A stretch of 64,000 nt of DNA from Streptomyces sp. NBC_01235 (GCF_035989285.1 NZ_CP108513.1:2232001-2296000); one strand, 5' to 3'. Numbered from the stretch's first letter, positions 43,847 through 53,586 are shown. Notes: generated by a model not told the origin, from the sequence alone. Translations and numbers: made by a program.

Positions 43847-44986
43847 ATGAACGACCCCATTCCCCGCACCGTCCTCGTGATAGGCGGCGGCGCGTCCGGC
43901 AACGCCGTGACCGTGCTGCTGCAGCGGGCGGGCATCGCTGTGGAACTGATCGAGGCCAAGCCCGACTGGAACGTGCTCGGCTCCGGCATCACCCTCCAGG
44001 GCAACGCGCTGCGTGTGCTGCGCGAAGTGGGCGTCTGGGACAAGGTCCGGGAGAGCGGTTTCGCCGTGGACGCCGTCGGCATGGCCGCGCCCGACGGGAC
44101 CGTTTTCCATGTCCAGCAGGACGACCGCACCGGTGGGGACGACCTGCCCTCGATCTTCGGCATGCAGCGGCCCCGGCTCCAGGAGATTCTGTGTGAGGCC
44201 GTCGTCGAGAGCGGCGCGACGGTGCGCCTCGGCACCACCGCCGAGGAACTGATCCAGGACGCGTCCGGCGTCACCGCCCGGTTCAGCGACGGCACCGAGG
44301 GCCGCTACGACCTTGTCATCGCCGCCGACGGCGTCGGCTCCCGCACGCGCGCGGTGATCGGCATCGGCGACAAGCCCGAACCGACCGGCATGGCGATCTG
44401 GCGCGTCCCCGTGCCCCGTCCCGAGGGCGTGGAGCGCATGCAGCTGTCCTACGGCGGACCGTGCTACATCGCCGGTTACTGCCCCACCAGCAAGAACACC
44501 ATCTACGCCTACCTCGTCGAGGCCAACCGCGACCGCGCCTCCATCGACCCGGCCACGTACGCGGACGAGATGCGGCGGCTGGCCGCGCCCTACGGGGGTG
44601 CGTGGCCGGAGATCGCCGCGAGCATCACCGACCCCGCCCAGGTCAACTACACCTGGTTCGAGCGACTGCTCGTCGAGGGCTCCTGGCACCGCGACCGGGT
44701 CGTCCTGATCGGTGACGCGGCCCACGTCTGTCCCCCGACGCTCGCCCAGGGCGCGGCCATGTCGCTGGAGGACGCCTCCGTACTGGCCGAGATGCTGAGC
44801 GAGGAGCAGGACTGGAGTTCCCTCGACGCTCTGCTGACCGGCTTCTACGAACGCCGGATCGGCCGTGTCCGCATGGTGGTCGAGGCATCCGTGCAACTCG
44901 GTCAGTGGCAGCTGGACGGCGTCCGTGACGCCGACGCACCCGGTCTGATGGGCCGCACGATGTCCGTCCTGAAGGAGACCCCGTGA
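43847..44986 (+). CDS. FAD-dependent aromatic monooxygenase
   Basis: 379 residues with AGGGAG upstream. The FAD motifs are VLVIGGGASGNAVTVLLQRA (N-terminus), AADGVGSRTRAVIG (middle) and VLIGDAAHVCPPTLAQG (C-terminal). It is a group-A salicylate/4-hydroxybenzoate-hydroxylase-type enzyme, which hydroxylates, or oxidatively decarboxylates, a phenolic ring. It may make the catechol used by the extradiol dioxygenase in this operon. The stop overlaps the amidohydrolase GTG. Confidence 0.88.
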   Translation: MNDPIPRTVLVIGGGASGNAVTVLLQRAGIAVELIEAKPDWNVLGSGITLQGNALRVLREVGVWDKVRESGFAVDAVGMAAPDGTVFHVQQDDRTGGDDLPSIFGMQRPRLQEILCEAVVESGATVRLGTTAEELIQDASGVTARFSDGTEGRYDLVIAADGVGSRTRAVIGIGDKPEPTGMAIWRVPVPRPEGVERMQLSYGGPCYIAGYCPTSKNTIYAYLVEANRDRASIDPATYADEMRRLAAPYGGAWPEIAASITDPAQVNYTWFERLLVEGSWHRDRVVLIGDAAHVCPPTLAQGAAMSLEDASVLAEMLSEEQDWSSLDALLTGFYERRIGRVRMVVEASVQLGQWQLDGVRDADAPGLMGRTMSVLKETP

Positions 44987-46002
44987 ACGCCGTGAGTCCC
45001 CAGAGCTCCACACCCACGATCGACGTCCACGCGCACGTCCTGCTCCCTCAGGTCGAGGAAGCCGTCGCCGGACACCCCGGTCTGGCCGCGGCCCGCGATC
45101 TCGACGCCCGCCGCAACGGCCCCGAGGCCATCGCCGTCAGCGGCCCGATGTTCCGGGACCGCTTCCCGAGGCTGACCGACGTCAAGGCCCGGCTCGCCGC
45201 GATGGACGCCTCCGGGGTCGACGTCCAGCTGGTCTCGCCCTCTCCGTCGCACTACCACTACTGGGCCGACGAGGACCTGGCCCGCACAGCGTGGGAACTG
45301 GCCAACGAGGGCACCGCCGCGCACGTCGCCCAGGCCCCGCAGCGGCTGCACGGCCTCGGCCTCGTCCCGCTCCAGCACCCGGACCTCGCCGTCGAAGCCC
45401 TCGACCACGCCCTCGGCCTGGGCCTGCGCGGTGTCGAGATCTCAAGCCACGCGCCGGGACACGAACTGTCGGACCCCGCGTACGAGCCGTTCTGGACACG
45501 GGCCGAGGAAACCGGCGCGATCCTCTTCCTGCACCCCTTCGGCTGCACGCTCGACGAGCGCCTCAACCGGTGGTACCTGTCCAACACCGTCGGCCAACCG
45601 ACCGAGAACGCCGTCGCCCTGTCCCATCTGATCTTCTCCGGAGTCCTGGACCGGCACCCGGGGTTGCGCATCGTCGCCGCCCACGGAGGCGGCTATCTGC
45701 CCACCCACATCGGCCGCTCCGACCACGCCTGGCTCGCCCGCACCGACACCCGCGGCTGCGCACACCCGCCCAGCAGCTACCTCAAGCAGCTGTACTTCGA
45801 CTCCCTTGTCCACGACCCGGACGTCCTGCGCGAGCTGATCCGGGTGGCCGGCCCCGACCGGGTGCTGCTCGGCTCCGACTTCCCCTTCGACATGGGCACC
45901 GACGACCCGCTCGGCGCGCTGCGCGACGTCACGGACCTGCCCTCCCCCCACTTCCACGCCGTACGCGGCGGCAACGCGGCAGCGCTGCTGCGTCTCAACT
46001 GA
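44983..46002 (+). CDS. Amidohydrolase-family decarboxylase/hydrolase (ACMSD-like)
   Basis: 339 residues, GTG start overlapping the previous stop (GTGA). Metal-binding motifs are HxH in IDVHAHVLLP, His in ISSHAPGH, the motif RIVAAHGGGYLP and Asp in LLGSDFPFDMG. ACMSD-like enzymes decarboxylate or hydrolyse ring-cleavage products or benzoate-type acids with Zn or Mn. In this pathway it probably removes CO2 from the ring or the opened product. Ten base pairs separate it from the dioxygenase. Confidence 0.88.
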   Translation: MNAVSPQSSTPTIDVHAHVLLPQVEEAVAGHPGLAAARDLDARRNGPEAIAVSGPMFRDRFPRLTDVKARLAAMDASGVDVQLVSPSPSHYHYWADEDLARTAWELANEGTAAHVAQAPQRLHGLGLVPLQHPDLAVEALDHALGLGLRGVEISSHAPGHELSDPAYEPFWTRAEETGAILFLHPFGCTLDERLNRWYLSNTVGQPTENAVALSHLIFSGVLDRHPGLRIVAAHGGGYLPTHIGRSDHAWLARTDTRGCAHPPSSYLKQLYFDSLVHDPDVLRELIRVAGPDRVLLGSDFPFDMGTDDPLGALRDVTDLPSPHFHAVRGGNAAALLRLN

Positions 46003-46012
46003 GGAGCCCGAC

Positions 46013-46951
46013 ATGACCAACCGTCTGCTCACCCACCTGCGGCACGTCGACCTGGCCGTGCCGGACTACGACAAGCAGCTCGACTTCTACGCCGGCGTCT
46101 GGGGCCTGACCAAGGTCGCCGAGGACTCCGGTATCTCCTTCCTGGCCGCCGAGGGATCCCCCGAGCAGTACATCGTCCGGCTCCGCAAGGCCGAGGAGAA
46201 GCGCCTCGACCTCATCTCCTACGGCGCGGCGAACCCCGCCGACGTGGACACGCTCGCCGAGCAACTCCTCGCGGGTGGAGTACAGCTGATCTCCCAGCCG
46301 GGCCAGGTCGACACCCCCGGCGGCGGCTACGGCTTCCGCTTCTTCGACATCGACGGCCGCACCATCGAGGTCTCGGCCGACGTCGAGGCGCGTCAGCACC
46401 GTCGTATCGAGGAGAAGGAGTCCATCCCGGTCCGTCTCTCGCACGTCGTCCTGAACTCTCCCAACATCAACGCCACCCGCGCCTGGTACGAGCAGCACCT
46501 CGACTTCCGGCTGTCCGACACGATGACCTTGCCGCACATGGGCGACGTCATGCACTTCATGCGGATCAGCAGCCAGCACCACTCCATGGCCATCGCCAGC
46601 GGTCCGCACGCCTCCCTGCAGCACCTCTCCTTCGAGATGCGCGGCATCGACGAGTACATGCGCGGCTCCGGCCGCGTGATGCGCTCCGGCGCCCGCAAGA
46701 TCTGGGGCCCCGGGCGGCACATGGCGGGTGACAACACCTTCACCTACTTCCTCGACCCGCACGGCAACACCGTCGAGTACACCACCGAGCTCGAAAAGCT
46801 GGACGAGGACACCTGGCACCCGCACATCTACGACCTGACGAAGCCCGAGAACGCCGATCAGTGGGGCACGTCCAACCCGATGAACGAGATGGTCGCCAAG
46901 GAAATGCTCAACGACGTCGACCGCGGCGTCTTCGTCGCTCCGCCGGTCTGA
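46013..46951 (+). CDS. Two-domain extradiol (VOC) ring-cleavage dioxygenase
   Basis: 312 residues, ATG 46013 after GAGGAG. Both VOC modules are present. Probable metal ligands are His in RLSHVVLNSP, His in SLQHLSFEM and Glu in NTVEYTTELEK. HHSMAIASG is the conserved inner strand. It is a class I extradiol enzyme, distinct from the dioxygenase at 5064. It should cleave the dihydroxylated ring made by the upstream FAD enzyme. Confidence 0.88.
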   Translation: MTNRLLTHLRHVDLAVPDYDKQLDFYAGVWGLTKVAEDSGISFLAAEGSPEQYIVRLRKAEEKRLDLISYGAANPADVDTLAEQLLAGGVQLISQPGQVDTPGGGYGFRFFDIDGRTIEVSADVEARQHRRIEEKESIPVRLSHVVLNSPNINATRAWYEQHLDFRLSDTMTLPHMGDVMHFMRISSQHHSMAIASGPHASLQHLSFEMRGIDEYMRGSGRVMRSGARKIWGPGRHMAGDNTFTYFLDPHGNTVEYTTELEKLDEDTWHPHIYDLTKPENADQWGTSNPMNEMVAKEMLNDVDRGVFVAPPV

Positions 46952-46961
46952 CCCCTTGACC

Positions 46962-47009
46962 CCGGGGGCCCGGCGTACTCCCCCGCCTGCCATGTCGCCG
47001 GGCCCCCGG
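46962..47009. terminator. 14-bp hairpin inside the operon
   Basis: Perfect arms CCGGGGGCCCGGCG and its complement enclose a 20-nt loop, between the dioxygenase and the second FAH gene. It may cause partial termination or separate mRNA halves with different stability. Confidence 0.65.
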
Positions 47010-47043
47010 CCTGTGTCAACTCATCCAGTTCCCTAGGAATGCC

Positions 47044-48009
47044 ATGCGTTTCGCCACTTATGAGCAGCACGGCCGCAGCCGTCTCGCCACCGTCGAGGAC
47101 GACGGCATCCTCTACCCCTGCCCCGGCACGGGGACGCTTCTCGACCTGGTCCAGGCCGGTCCCGAGGCGCTGCGCGAGGCAGGCAACGCAAGCCTGGACG
47201 TGCCGCGCGGGCCGCACGTCTCCCAGGTGCGACTGCTGCCGCCGCTCCAACCGCCGTCCGTACGCGACTTCGTCACGTTCGAGGAACACGTCGAAGGTGT
47301 ACGACGCAGCATCGACGGAGTCTCGGGTGCCCCGGACGCCTGGTACGACGCGCCCACCTTCTACTTCACCAACCCCTACGCCGTCATCGGCGCTCACGAC
47401 GACGTCCCCGTACCGCCCGGCAGCCAGGCAATGGACTTCGAACTCGAAGTCGCCGCGGTCATCGGCCGCGAGGGCCGCGACCTCACCCCCGAGCAGGCCC
47501 GCGACCACATCATCGGCTACACCATCTACAACGACTGGTCCGCCCGCGACCTCCAGTCCCGCGAGATGCAGGTCAGTCTCGGCCCCTGCAAGGGCAAGGA
47601 CACCGCCACCACCCTCGGCCCCTACCTCGTCACCGCGGACGAGCTGGAGCCCTACCGAGACAGCGACGGCTTCCTGCGCCTGGCGCTGACCGCCGAGATC
47701 AACGGCGAGGTCGTCGGCAAGGACCTGCTGTCCAACATGAGCTGGACCTTCGAGGAGATGACCGCCTACGCCTCCCGCGGCACCTGGGTACGCCCCGGCG
47801 ACGTACTCGGCTCCGGCACCTGCGGCAACGGCGGCTGCCTCGCCGAACTCTGGGGCATGCGCGACCGCCAGGACCCGCCGCCGCTCAAGCCCGGCGACAC
47901 CGTCACCCTCACCGTCGAGGGCATCGGCACCGTCTCCAACACCGTGGTACCCGGCGCCGAACCGGTGACCGTCCCTCGCGCCCGTACGCGCCCGCGAACG
48001 CGCCCGTGA
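47044..48009 (+). CDS. Fumarylacetoacetate hydrolase-family enzyme (second copy)
   Basis: 321 residues. FAH motifs: VRDFVTFEEHVEGV, AMDFELEVAAVIG, GYTIYNDWSARDLQ and TCGNGGCLAELWG. It resembles FAH proper (fumarylacetoacetase-like), longer at the N-terminus than the 6584 copy. A second hydrolase in one operon suggests consecutive isomerase and hydrolase steps on a ring-opened intermediate. Its stop overlaps the GTG of the collapsed SDR. Confidence 0.87.
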   Translation: MRFATYEQHGRSRLATVEDDGILYPCPGTGTLLDLVQAGPEALREAGNASLDVPRGPHVSQVRLLPPLQPPSVRDFVTFEEHVEGVRRSIDGVSGAPDAWYDAPTFYFTNPYAVIGAHDDVPVPPGSQAMDFELEVAAVIGREGRDLTPEQARDHIIGYTIYNDWSARDLQSREMQVSLGPCKGKDTATTLGPYLVTADELEPYRDSDGFLRLALTAEINGEVVGKDLLSNMSWTFEEMTAYASRGTWVRPGDVLGSGTCGNGGCLAELWGMRDRQDPPPLKPGDTVTLTVEGIGTVSNTVVPGAEPVTVPRARTRPRTRP

Positions 48010-48269
48010 ACCGCGCGGCGAAGAGCAGGCCGTCCGACAGGGTCGTCGTCACCGGGACCGCGCGCGGCCGGGCACGGTCAAGGCGCCGCCACATCCCGTT
48101 CCGCCGGGCCGGCCTCCCTGACGGGGTGCTCGACGCCGTCGTCCTCCTCACTTCTGGCGAGGCCTCGTACATCACCGGCGCCGGTCTCGTCGGCGACAGG
48201 TCGACGGTACTGCCCGGCTCCTCCCTTTGCCCCCCCGGCCGACCTCTGACTGAAAGGCCCCGCACGTGA
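48006..48269 (+). pseudogene. Short-chain dehydrogenase with an in-frame central deletion
   Basis: 87 codons remain. They begin DRVVVTGTARGRARS (the SDR nucleotide-binding strand and loop) and end SGEASYITGAGLVGDRSTVL (the SDR C-terminus near the cofactor lid). The YxxxK catalytic core, about 170 residues, is missing. The start overlaps the upstream FAH stop (GTGA) and the stop overlaps the CoA-transferase GTG. So the original operon joints survive while the enzyme is lost. Confidence 0.6.
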
Positions 48270-49048
48270 ACAAGGTCAGCGCGAGCGCCGCCGAGGCGGT
48301 CGCCGACATCTCCGACCGGGTCTCACTCGCCGTTGGCGGCTTCGGCCTGTCCGGCATACCGGCCGCCCTCATCGACGCCCTGCACGCCCAGGGCACCACC
48401 GGTCTGAAGGTCGTCTCCAACAACTGCGGCGTAGACGGCCAAGGACTCGGCCTACTGCTCGCCGACGGCCGCATCAGCCGCGTGACCGGCAGTTACGTCG
48501 GCGAGAACAAAGAGTTCGCCCGCCAGTACCTCAGCGGCGAGCTGGAGGTCGAACTCGTACCGCAAGGCACCCTGGCCGAGCGGCTACGGGCCGGCGGGGC
48601 CGGCATCCCGGCCTTCTACACGCCAGCAGGCGTGGGCACACAGGTAGCAGACGGCGGCCTGCCATGGCGTTACGCGGCGGACGGCAGCATCGCCCTCGCT
48701 TCCCCCGCAAAGGAGAAGCGCTCCTTCGGGGGTCGCCCGCATGTCCTCGAACACGGCATCACCACCGACTACGCGCTCGTCCGCGCCTGGCGCGGCGACA
48801 CTCACGGCAATCTGGTCTTCAACAAGGCCGCCGCCAACTTCAACCCATTGGCCGCCATGGCCGGCCGCATCACGATCGCCGAGGTCGAGGAGCTCGTGGA
48901 GCCGGGCGAGCTGTCTCCTGACGCGATCCATCTGCCCGGCGTCTTCGTCCAGCGGGTCGTCGCCCTCACGCCCGCGCAAGCCGCCGACAAACCGATCGAA
49001 CGGCGTACGACTTCCGCGCCCCAGGCACGAGAGACGGTGCACAGCTGA
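48266..49048 (+). CDS. 3-oxoacid CoA-transferase, alpha subunit
   Basis: 260 residues. Signatures: [50 protein letters not shown] and [19 protein letters not shown]. It transfers CoA from succinyl-CoA to a 3-oxo acid such as 3-oxoadipate or acetoacetate, together with the beta subunit. The next gene starts inside its stop codon (TGATG), as usual for this heterodimer. This step would close the ring-degradation route into central metabolism. Confidence 0.93.
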   Translation: MNKVSASAAEAVADISDRVSLAVGGFGLSGIPAALIDALHAQGTTGLKVVSNNCGVDGQGLGLLLADGRISRVTGSYVGENKEFARQYLSGELEVELVPQGTLAERLRAGGAGIPAFYTPAGVGTQVADGGLPWRYAADGSIALASPAKEKRSFGGRPHVLEHGITTDYALVRAWRGDTHGNLVFNKAAANFNPLAAMAGRITIAEVEELVEPGELSPDAIHLPGVFVQRVVALTPAQAADKPIERRTTSAPQARETVHS

Positions 49049-49683
49049 TGCCCTGGACCCGCGACCAGATGGCCGCCCGTGCCGCCGCCGAACTCACCGA
49101 CGGCTCCTACGTCAACCTCGGCATCGGCCTGCCCACCCTCGTCCCGGGCCACCTCCCACCAGGAGTCCACGTCGTCCTCCACTCCGAGAACGGCATCCTC
49201 GGCACCGGGCCCTACCCCAGTGAACGCGACGTCGACCCCGACCTCATCAATGCCGGCAAGGAAACCGTCACCGTGCTCCCGGGAGCAGCCTTCTTCGACT
49301 CCGCCCTGTCCTTCGGCATGATCCGCGGCGGCCACATCGACACCGCCGTGCTCGGTGCCATGCAGGTCTCCGCGACCGGCGACCTCGCCAACTGGATGAT
49401 CCCCGGAAAGATGATCAAGGGCATGGGCGGTGCCATGGACCTCGTCCACGGTGCCCGCCGCGTCATCGTCCTCATGGATCACACCGCCAAGGACGGCAGC
49501 CCCAAGATCCTCCACGAGTGCACCCTGCCCCTCACGGGCCGGGCCTGCGTCCACCGCGTCATCACCGACCTGGGCGTCATCGACGTCACCGACAACGGCC
49601 TGATCCTTGTCGAAATCGCCCCCGGCGTCACCCACCACGACATCACCGCCGCCACCGCCGCAAAACTCCACATCGTCGCTTGA
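49048..49683 (+). CDS. 3-oxoacid CoA-transferase, beta subunit
   Basis: 211 residues. The catalytic Glu lies in [29 protein letters not shown] and [18 protein letters not shown] are typical. It pairs with the alpha subunit encoded directly upstream (1-nt overlap). Together they make the heteromeric SCOT/PcaIJ-type enzyme. Confidence 0.93.
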   Translation: MPWTRDQMAARAAAELTDGSYVNLGIGLPTLVPGHLPPGVHVVLHSENGILGTGPYPSERDVDPDLINAGKETVTVLPGAAFFDSALSFGMIRGGHIDTAVLGAMQVSATGDLANWMIPGKMIKGMGGAMDLVHGARRVIVLMDHTAKDGSPKILHECTLPLTGRACVHRVITDLGVIDVTDNGLILVEIAPGVTHHDITAATAAKLHIVA

Positions 49684-49719
49684 GGCAGGTCAACGACGAC
49701 CAAGGCTGAGGAACCCGCC

Positions 49720-50979
49720 ATGAAGAAACCTCCCGCCAAGCGTGGCCGCGTCGCCGTCATCGGTGCCGGACCCGGTGGCATGGCCGCCGCACTCTCCGTC
49801 CACCAGGCCGGCCACGACGTCGTGCTGTTCGAGCGCTACCCGCACGCCAGACCCGCCGGCAACATCCTCAATCTGTGGCCGCCCCCCATCAAGGCACTTG
49901 GGTTGCTAGGGGTGAACACCGAGGACCTGGGTGCGCCCTGTACGTCCGAGTTCCGCAACGCCCGCGGTCGCCGCCGGGTCCGCGCGGCCCTTCCTGAGCA
50001 GGTTGTCCGCGACTACGGCGGCGGCTTCATCGGCCTGCTGCGCCCCGAGCTGTACGAGCGGCTGCTCGACGCGCTGCCCAAGGGCGTCCTGCAGGTCAAC
50101 CACACGGTGGAGCGCGTCGAGCAGGACGAGAACGGTGTTCGACTGCACCTCGCGGACGGACGAGTCCACGAGACGGACCTCGTGATCGGCGCGGACGGCA
50201 TCGATTCCCTGGTCCGCCGCACTCTGTGGGGCGACAGCCCCAAGCGCGAGCACAACCTGCACATCTTCGGCGGCTATACCTTCGACGAGAGCGTCGAGAC
50301 CGAGCCCGGGATGTGCGTCCTCTCCCACACCCGCACTGTGCAGGGGAGCTGGACCGCCATCCGTAACAAGGGACGTGGCGGCCACCAGTGGTGGGTGCTC
50401 GAAGCGTTCGACGCAAGCCGGGAGTTCTCGGGCGACCTGCACTCGATCGCGACCAGCCTCGGTCAGGCCTTCGCCCGTCCGCTCCCCCAGCTGATCGCCG
50501 CGACCGACCCCGCGCACGTTCAGCGCTGGGTGATCCGCGACCGCAAGCCTCTGAAGCAGTGGTCCAAGGGCCGCGCCACTCTCGTCGGCGACGCCGCTCA
50601 CCCCACGTCCCCGTACGCCGGGTACGGCGCCGGTATGGCCACTGAGGACGGCTATTTCATCGGCCGCCGCCTGGCAGGGGTGGACCTGAGCGACTACGCC
50701 GCTGTCCGCCAGGCACTCGACGCCTTCGAGGCCCCCCGCAAGCCGCACACCGCCCGGCAGTCCCAGCACGCCTACGCCCTCGGGCAGGTCTTCCATCACG
50801 CGCCGCGCGCTCTGCAGCCGATCCGGGACGCGATCCTGGACCGCACCCCGCTGATGCAGAAGGTGGTGGGTGACTCCACCCCCGGTTCGATCCTCACTCA
50901 GCTCGGGGAGATCGACCGGGCCGAAGCCCGCTTCACCGCGCTCCTCGGCCTCGGCGAGACAGACGACACCGCTTCCTGA
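49720..50979 (+). CDS. FAD-dependent monooxygenase (second in the operon)
   Basis: 419 residues from ATG 49720. FAD motifs: VAVIGAGPGGMAAALSVHQ, IGADGIDSLVRRTLWG and LVGDAAHPTSPYAGYGAGMA. The PYAGYGAG variant of the GD motif resembles salicylate/kynurenine-hydroxylase-like proteins. It ends just before a strong terminator, so it closes the operon. Whether it acts on the entry substrate or a side intermediate is unknown. Confidence 0.88.
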   Translation: MKKPPAKRGRVAVIGAGPGGMAAALSVHQAGHDVVLFERYPHARPAGNILNLWPPPIKALGLLGVNTEDLGAPCTSEFRNARGRRRVRAALPEQVVRDYGGGFIGLLRPELYERLLDALPKGVLQVNHTVERVEQDENGVRLHLADGRVHETDLVIGADGIDSLVRRTLWGDSPKREHNLHIFGGYTFDESVETEPGMCVLSHTRTVQGSWTAIRNKGRGGHQWWVLEAFDASREFSGDLHSIATSLGQAFARPLPQLIAATDPAHVQRWVIRDRKPLKQWSKGRATLVGDAAHPTSPYAGYGAGMATEDGYFIGRRLAGVDLSDYAAVRQALDAFEAPRKPHTARQSQHAYALGQVFHHAPRALQPIRDAILDRTPLMQKVVGDSTPGSILTQLGEIDRAEARFTALLGLGETDDTAS

Positions 50980-50989
50980 AGCACGTGGC

Positions 50990-51029
50990 TGGGGCAGCGC
51001 CCGCGCCCGGCGGGTCCGGCGCTGCCCCA
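50990..51029 (+). terminator. Operon terminator hairpin
   Basis: Perfect 12-bp arms TGGGGCAGCGCC and GGCGCTGCCCCA flank a 16-nt loop, 10 bp after the last gene's stop. Confidence 0.8.
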
Positions 51030-51123
51030 GAACAGCAGGCCGCCCGACGCACGCCCCGGCACAGAACGCCAAGCGTTCATCGGGCAGTCGAGAACAACCT
51101 CTCCTACGCTGCGCGACCGTCGG

Positions 51124-51333
51124 TCAACGCATCACTGGGATCCGCTCGGAGGTGGCCAAGCGCGGACTGGGGTTCGCGACCACCGACTCGGCCACCAGCC
51201 GGGTCACGGGTACGCCGAGCACCACGGCGATCGAGAACAGCGTGTCCACCATGGGATTGCCCGCGTCCTGCTCCAGATTCGAGAGCGTCTGCTTCGCCGG
51301 CCTCGCCTGCCCGGCCAACTCCGCCAGGGACAA
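51124..51333 (-). pseudogene. XRE-family HTH regulator, truncated
   Basis: The frame reads LAELAGQARPAKQTLSNLEQ and then MVDTLFSIAVVLGVPVTRLV, the XRE DNA-binding fold, and stops soon after. The cupin or other C-terminal domain expected in such regulators is missing, and the N-terminal helix is partly lost upstream of 51333. It is a remnant with no evident target. Confidence 0.65.
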
Positions 51334-51382
51334 ACCCCATTGCCTACCCCCGTGGCTCCGGAGGCAGGGGACCTTGGTGAAA

Positions 51383-52006
51383 CTATTCCGTCAGCGTGCC
51401 CATCGCACGGTCGAGCAGTACGGCCAGGGGAACGGCGCCCCCGCAGGCCACCCAGCCCGTCGCGGCCGCATCCAGACAAGCGAGCGCGGCCCCGGAAAGC
51501 GCGTTCGGCCCGACCTCGTCCGGCTGGTCGGCGCTGACGCCCAGCCGCCGGGCGATCTCCGGCTCCAGCATCGCCTGCCAGCTCAGCTGCTTCTCGAAGT
51601 GCCGGGCGCGCAGCGACGGAGTCTCCTGGAGCATGCGCAGATAGCTGAGCGCCTGCTCGGGCGCCTGCTCGTTCGACTGCGTGAGGACGTCGAACGCCCT
51701 GCGCAGCGACTCCCAGGGACGCTCGGTGTCGGGGCGGGCGGCGAACGCCTCCGCGATCTGACGGCCGGTCTCCTCCAAGCCCTGCAAGACCATGTCTTCT
51801 TTGGTGCCGAAGTACCGGAACAGGCTGGCACGCGACAGCCCGACCTCACCGGCGATCTGGTCGACGGTCGTCCCGTCGAATCCCTGCTCGATGAAGAGCC
51901 GGAGCGCGACCTCGACGACTTCCTTCCGGACCGTCGCGCGCATACGCTCCCGCAGGCCGGGCGGTTTGGTTGCGGACTGGGCGGAGGTGCGGGCGGAGTC
52001 GGTCAT
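51383..52006 (-). CDS. TetR-family regulator of the SDR gene
   Basis: 207 residues from ATG 52006 (MTDSARTSAQSATKPPG). HTH: VVEVALRLFIEQGFDGTTVD and GLSRASLFRYFGTKEDMV. The C-terminal domain is typical of TetR ligand-binding domains. A TGATACTGAGCATCA operator lies 29 bp upstream and a near-identical one lies before the SDR gene at 52711-53535, so it probably controls both. The ligand is unknown. Confidence 0.87.
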   Translation of the reverse strand: MTDSARTSAQSATKPPGLRERMRATVRKEVVEVALRLFIEQGFDGTTVDQIAGEVGLSRASLFRYFGTKEDMVLQGLEETGRQIAEAFAARPDTERPWESLRRAFDVLTQSNEQAPEQALSYLRMLQETPSLRARHFEKQLSWQAMLEPEIARRLGVSADQPDEVGPNALSGAALACLDAAATGWVACGGAVPLAVLLDRAMGTLTE

Positions 52007-52034
52007 GAGTAAAGAGTACAACAGCGACTCAATC

Positions 52035-52049
52035 TGATACTGAGCATCA
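52035..52049. promoter_or_regulatory. TetR autoregulatory operator
   Basis: TGATACTGAGCATCA has 7-bp arms around a G with a single mismatch. It is directly upstream of the TetR start and matches the SDR-promoter site except at two positions. Confidence 0.7.
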
Positions 52050-52083
52050 GAAACATGGGATCCCGGCGGCCACACTGTCCACG

Positions 52084-52710
52084 CCCGCCGTTCAAGTCAC
52101 TCCCACGGAGCGCGCCAGCGGATGCAACGTGAGGCGCTTCCACTTGACCCGGAAGACCTGCTCGGCCGCACCCAGTCCTTCCTCGGGGACGGCAGCGCTT
52201 ACGACGAAACGCTCGCCGCGCGCAGGGAACGTGACGGTGAGTGCAGGCCCGCTCAGCGCTCCCGGCCGGGCGTACCGGCCGCGCCGAGGTCGGCGGTGAC
52301 TCCGGCACCTGCCCCGAAAAGTTGACCCTCCTCGTACGCACGCACCCCCGTCATGCTTTTTGCGGTCCCGCAAGGGGGCCGCTGCCCTCCGGGCCCGGCA
52401 TGACTCTGTCCCCTGTCGAACGGATGACTCTGGACGCGGATGGGGGCGGGCCCGACTGGGGTTCCGGTCGGTGGTCAGGCGACTGGACGGCCACCGGTGA
52501 CAGAAGGGGAGGATGACCGCCCCGTACCCACCCGACCCTTCCCGTCACCTCGCCGGGAAGGGCCTACAGTGCGCCGGGGCCGCCCGGGACACTTCGGGAG
52601 CCGCGAGTGGCTCCTGGCCACCGAGCCCGCCTTCATGTCTGCGGGCTGCCGCCCGAACCATCCATCTCGTCACGGATCGGCCTGCGGCGTCTCGCTGCCG
52701 CGCGGCGGCT
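52084..52710. other. Intergenic/degraded, no gene supported
   Basis: A minus frame (52092-52373) contains ALTVTFPARGERFVVSAAVP, which looks coding but matches nothing I know. The rest is Pro/Arg-rich. It may be decayed DNA. Confidence 0.3.
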
Positions 52711-53535
52711 TCAGGCCGCGGCGCCCTCGGCCTCGGCGGAGACCGCCGCCCACTCCTCCCAGGTCTTCAGCCGCTCGGCGTAGACCTGGGGGACGAGGTG
52801 GAGGGGGGCCGTACCGAAGAAGACACGCAGCGGAGGGTTGTCCGCGTCGACGATCCCCAGCAGGGCCGGGCCGGTTGCAGCGGGGTCGCCGGACTTGACG
52901 TCGCCCCAGGCGGCGGCGACGGCGGCGCGCAGGTCGTCGTAGGCGGGCAGTTGCGCGGCAAACGTGGCGGAGGAGCCGGCCCAGTCGGTCTCGAAGCCGC
53001 CGGGCTCGACGAGGGTGACCTTGATGCCGAAGCCGGCGACCTCCTGGGCGAGGGCCTCGGTCAGGCCCTCCAGGGCCCACTTGGAGGCGTTGTAACCGCC
53101 CAGGTTGGGGAAGGAGATGACGCCGCCGACCGTGGAGATCTGCACGATGTGACCGCTGCGCTGGGCCCGCAGGAGGGGCAGGGCGGCCTGAGTGACCCAC
53201 AGGGCGCCGTAGAAGTTGGTCTCCATCTGACCGCGGACCTGCTGCTCGGTCAGCTCCTCGACCGCGCCGAACAGGCCGTGTCCGGCGTTGTTGACGATCA
53301 CGTCCAGGCGGCCGAAGTGCTCGTGCGCCCGCTGGACGGCCTCGAATGCGGCGGCCTTGTCGGTGACGTCCAGCTTCAGCGGCAGCACCGCCTCACCATG
53401 GGCGGCCACCAGGTCCGCCAGGGAGTCGGTGTTGCGGGCGGTGGCCGCGACCTTGTCACCACGCTCCAGGGCCGCCTGGACGAACTGACGACCGAAGCCA
53501 CGCGAGGAACCGGTGACGAACCAGATCTTGCTCAT
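52711..53535 (-). CDS. Short-chain dehydrogenase/reductase
   Basis: 274 residues. Classical SDR: cofactor motif VTGSSRGFGRQFV, VNNAGHGLFGAVEEL, catalytic Ser in QISTVGGVISF, Tyr-Lys in YNASKWALEGL, and PGGFETDW. It uses NAD(P)H to reduce or oxidise a carbonyl or alcohol. The promoter has TTGATA and TAGAGT hexamers 18 bp apart. The palindrome covers the -35, so repression by the neighbouring TetR is likely. Confidence 0.92.
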   Translation of the reverse strand: MSKIWFVTGSSRGFGRQFVQAALERGDKVAATARNTDSLADLVAAHGEAVLPLKLDVTDKAAAFEAVQRAHEHFGRLDVIVNNAGHGLFGAVEELTEQQVRGQMETNFYGALWVTQAALPLLRAQRSGHIVQISTVGGVISFPNLGGYNASKWALEGLTEALAQEVAGFGIKVTLVEPGGFETDWAGSSATFAAQLPAYDDLRAAVAAAWGDVKSGDPAATGPALLGIVDADNPPLRVFFGTAPLHLVPQVYAERLKTWEEWAAVSAEAEGAAA

Positions 53536-53586
53536 GAGGACACTCCCGTTCGAAACGAACTTGCAATACGAGACTCTAGACCCTTC

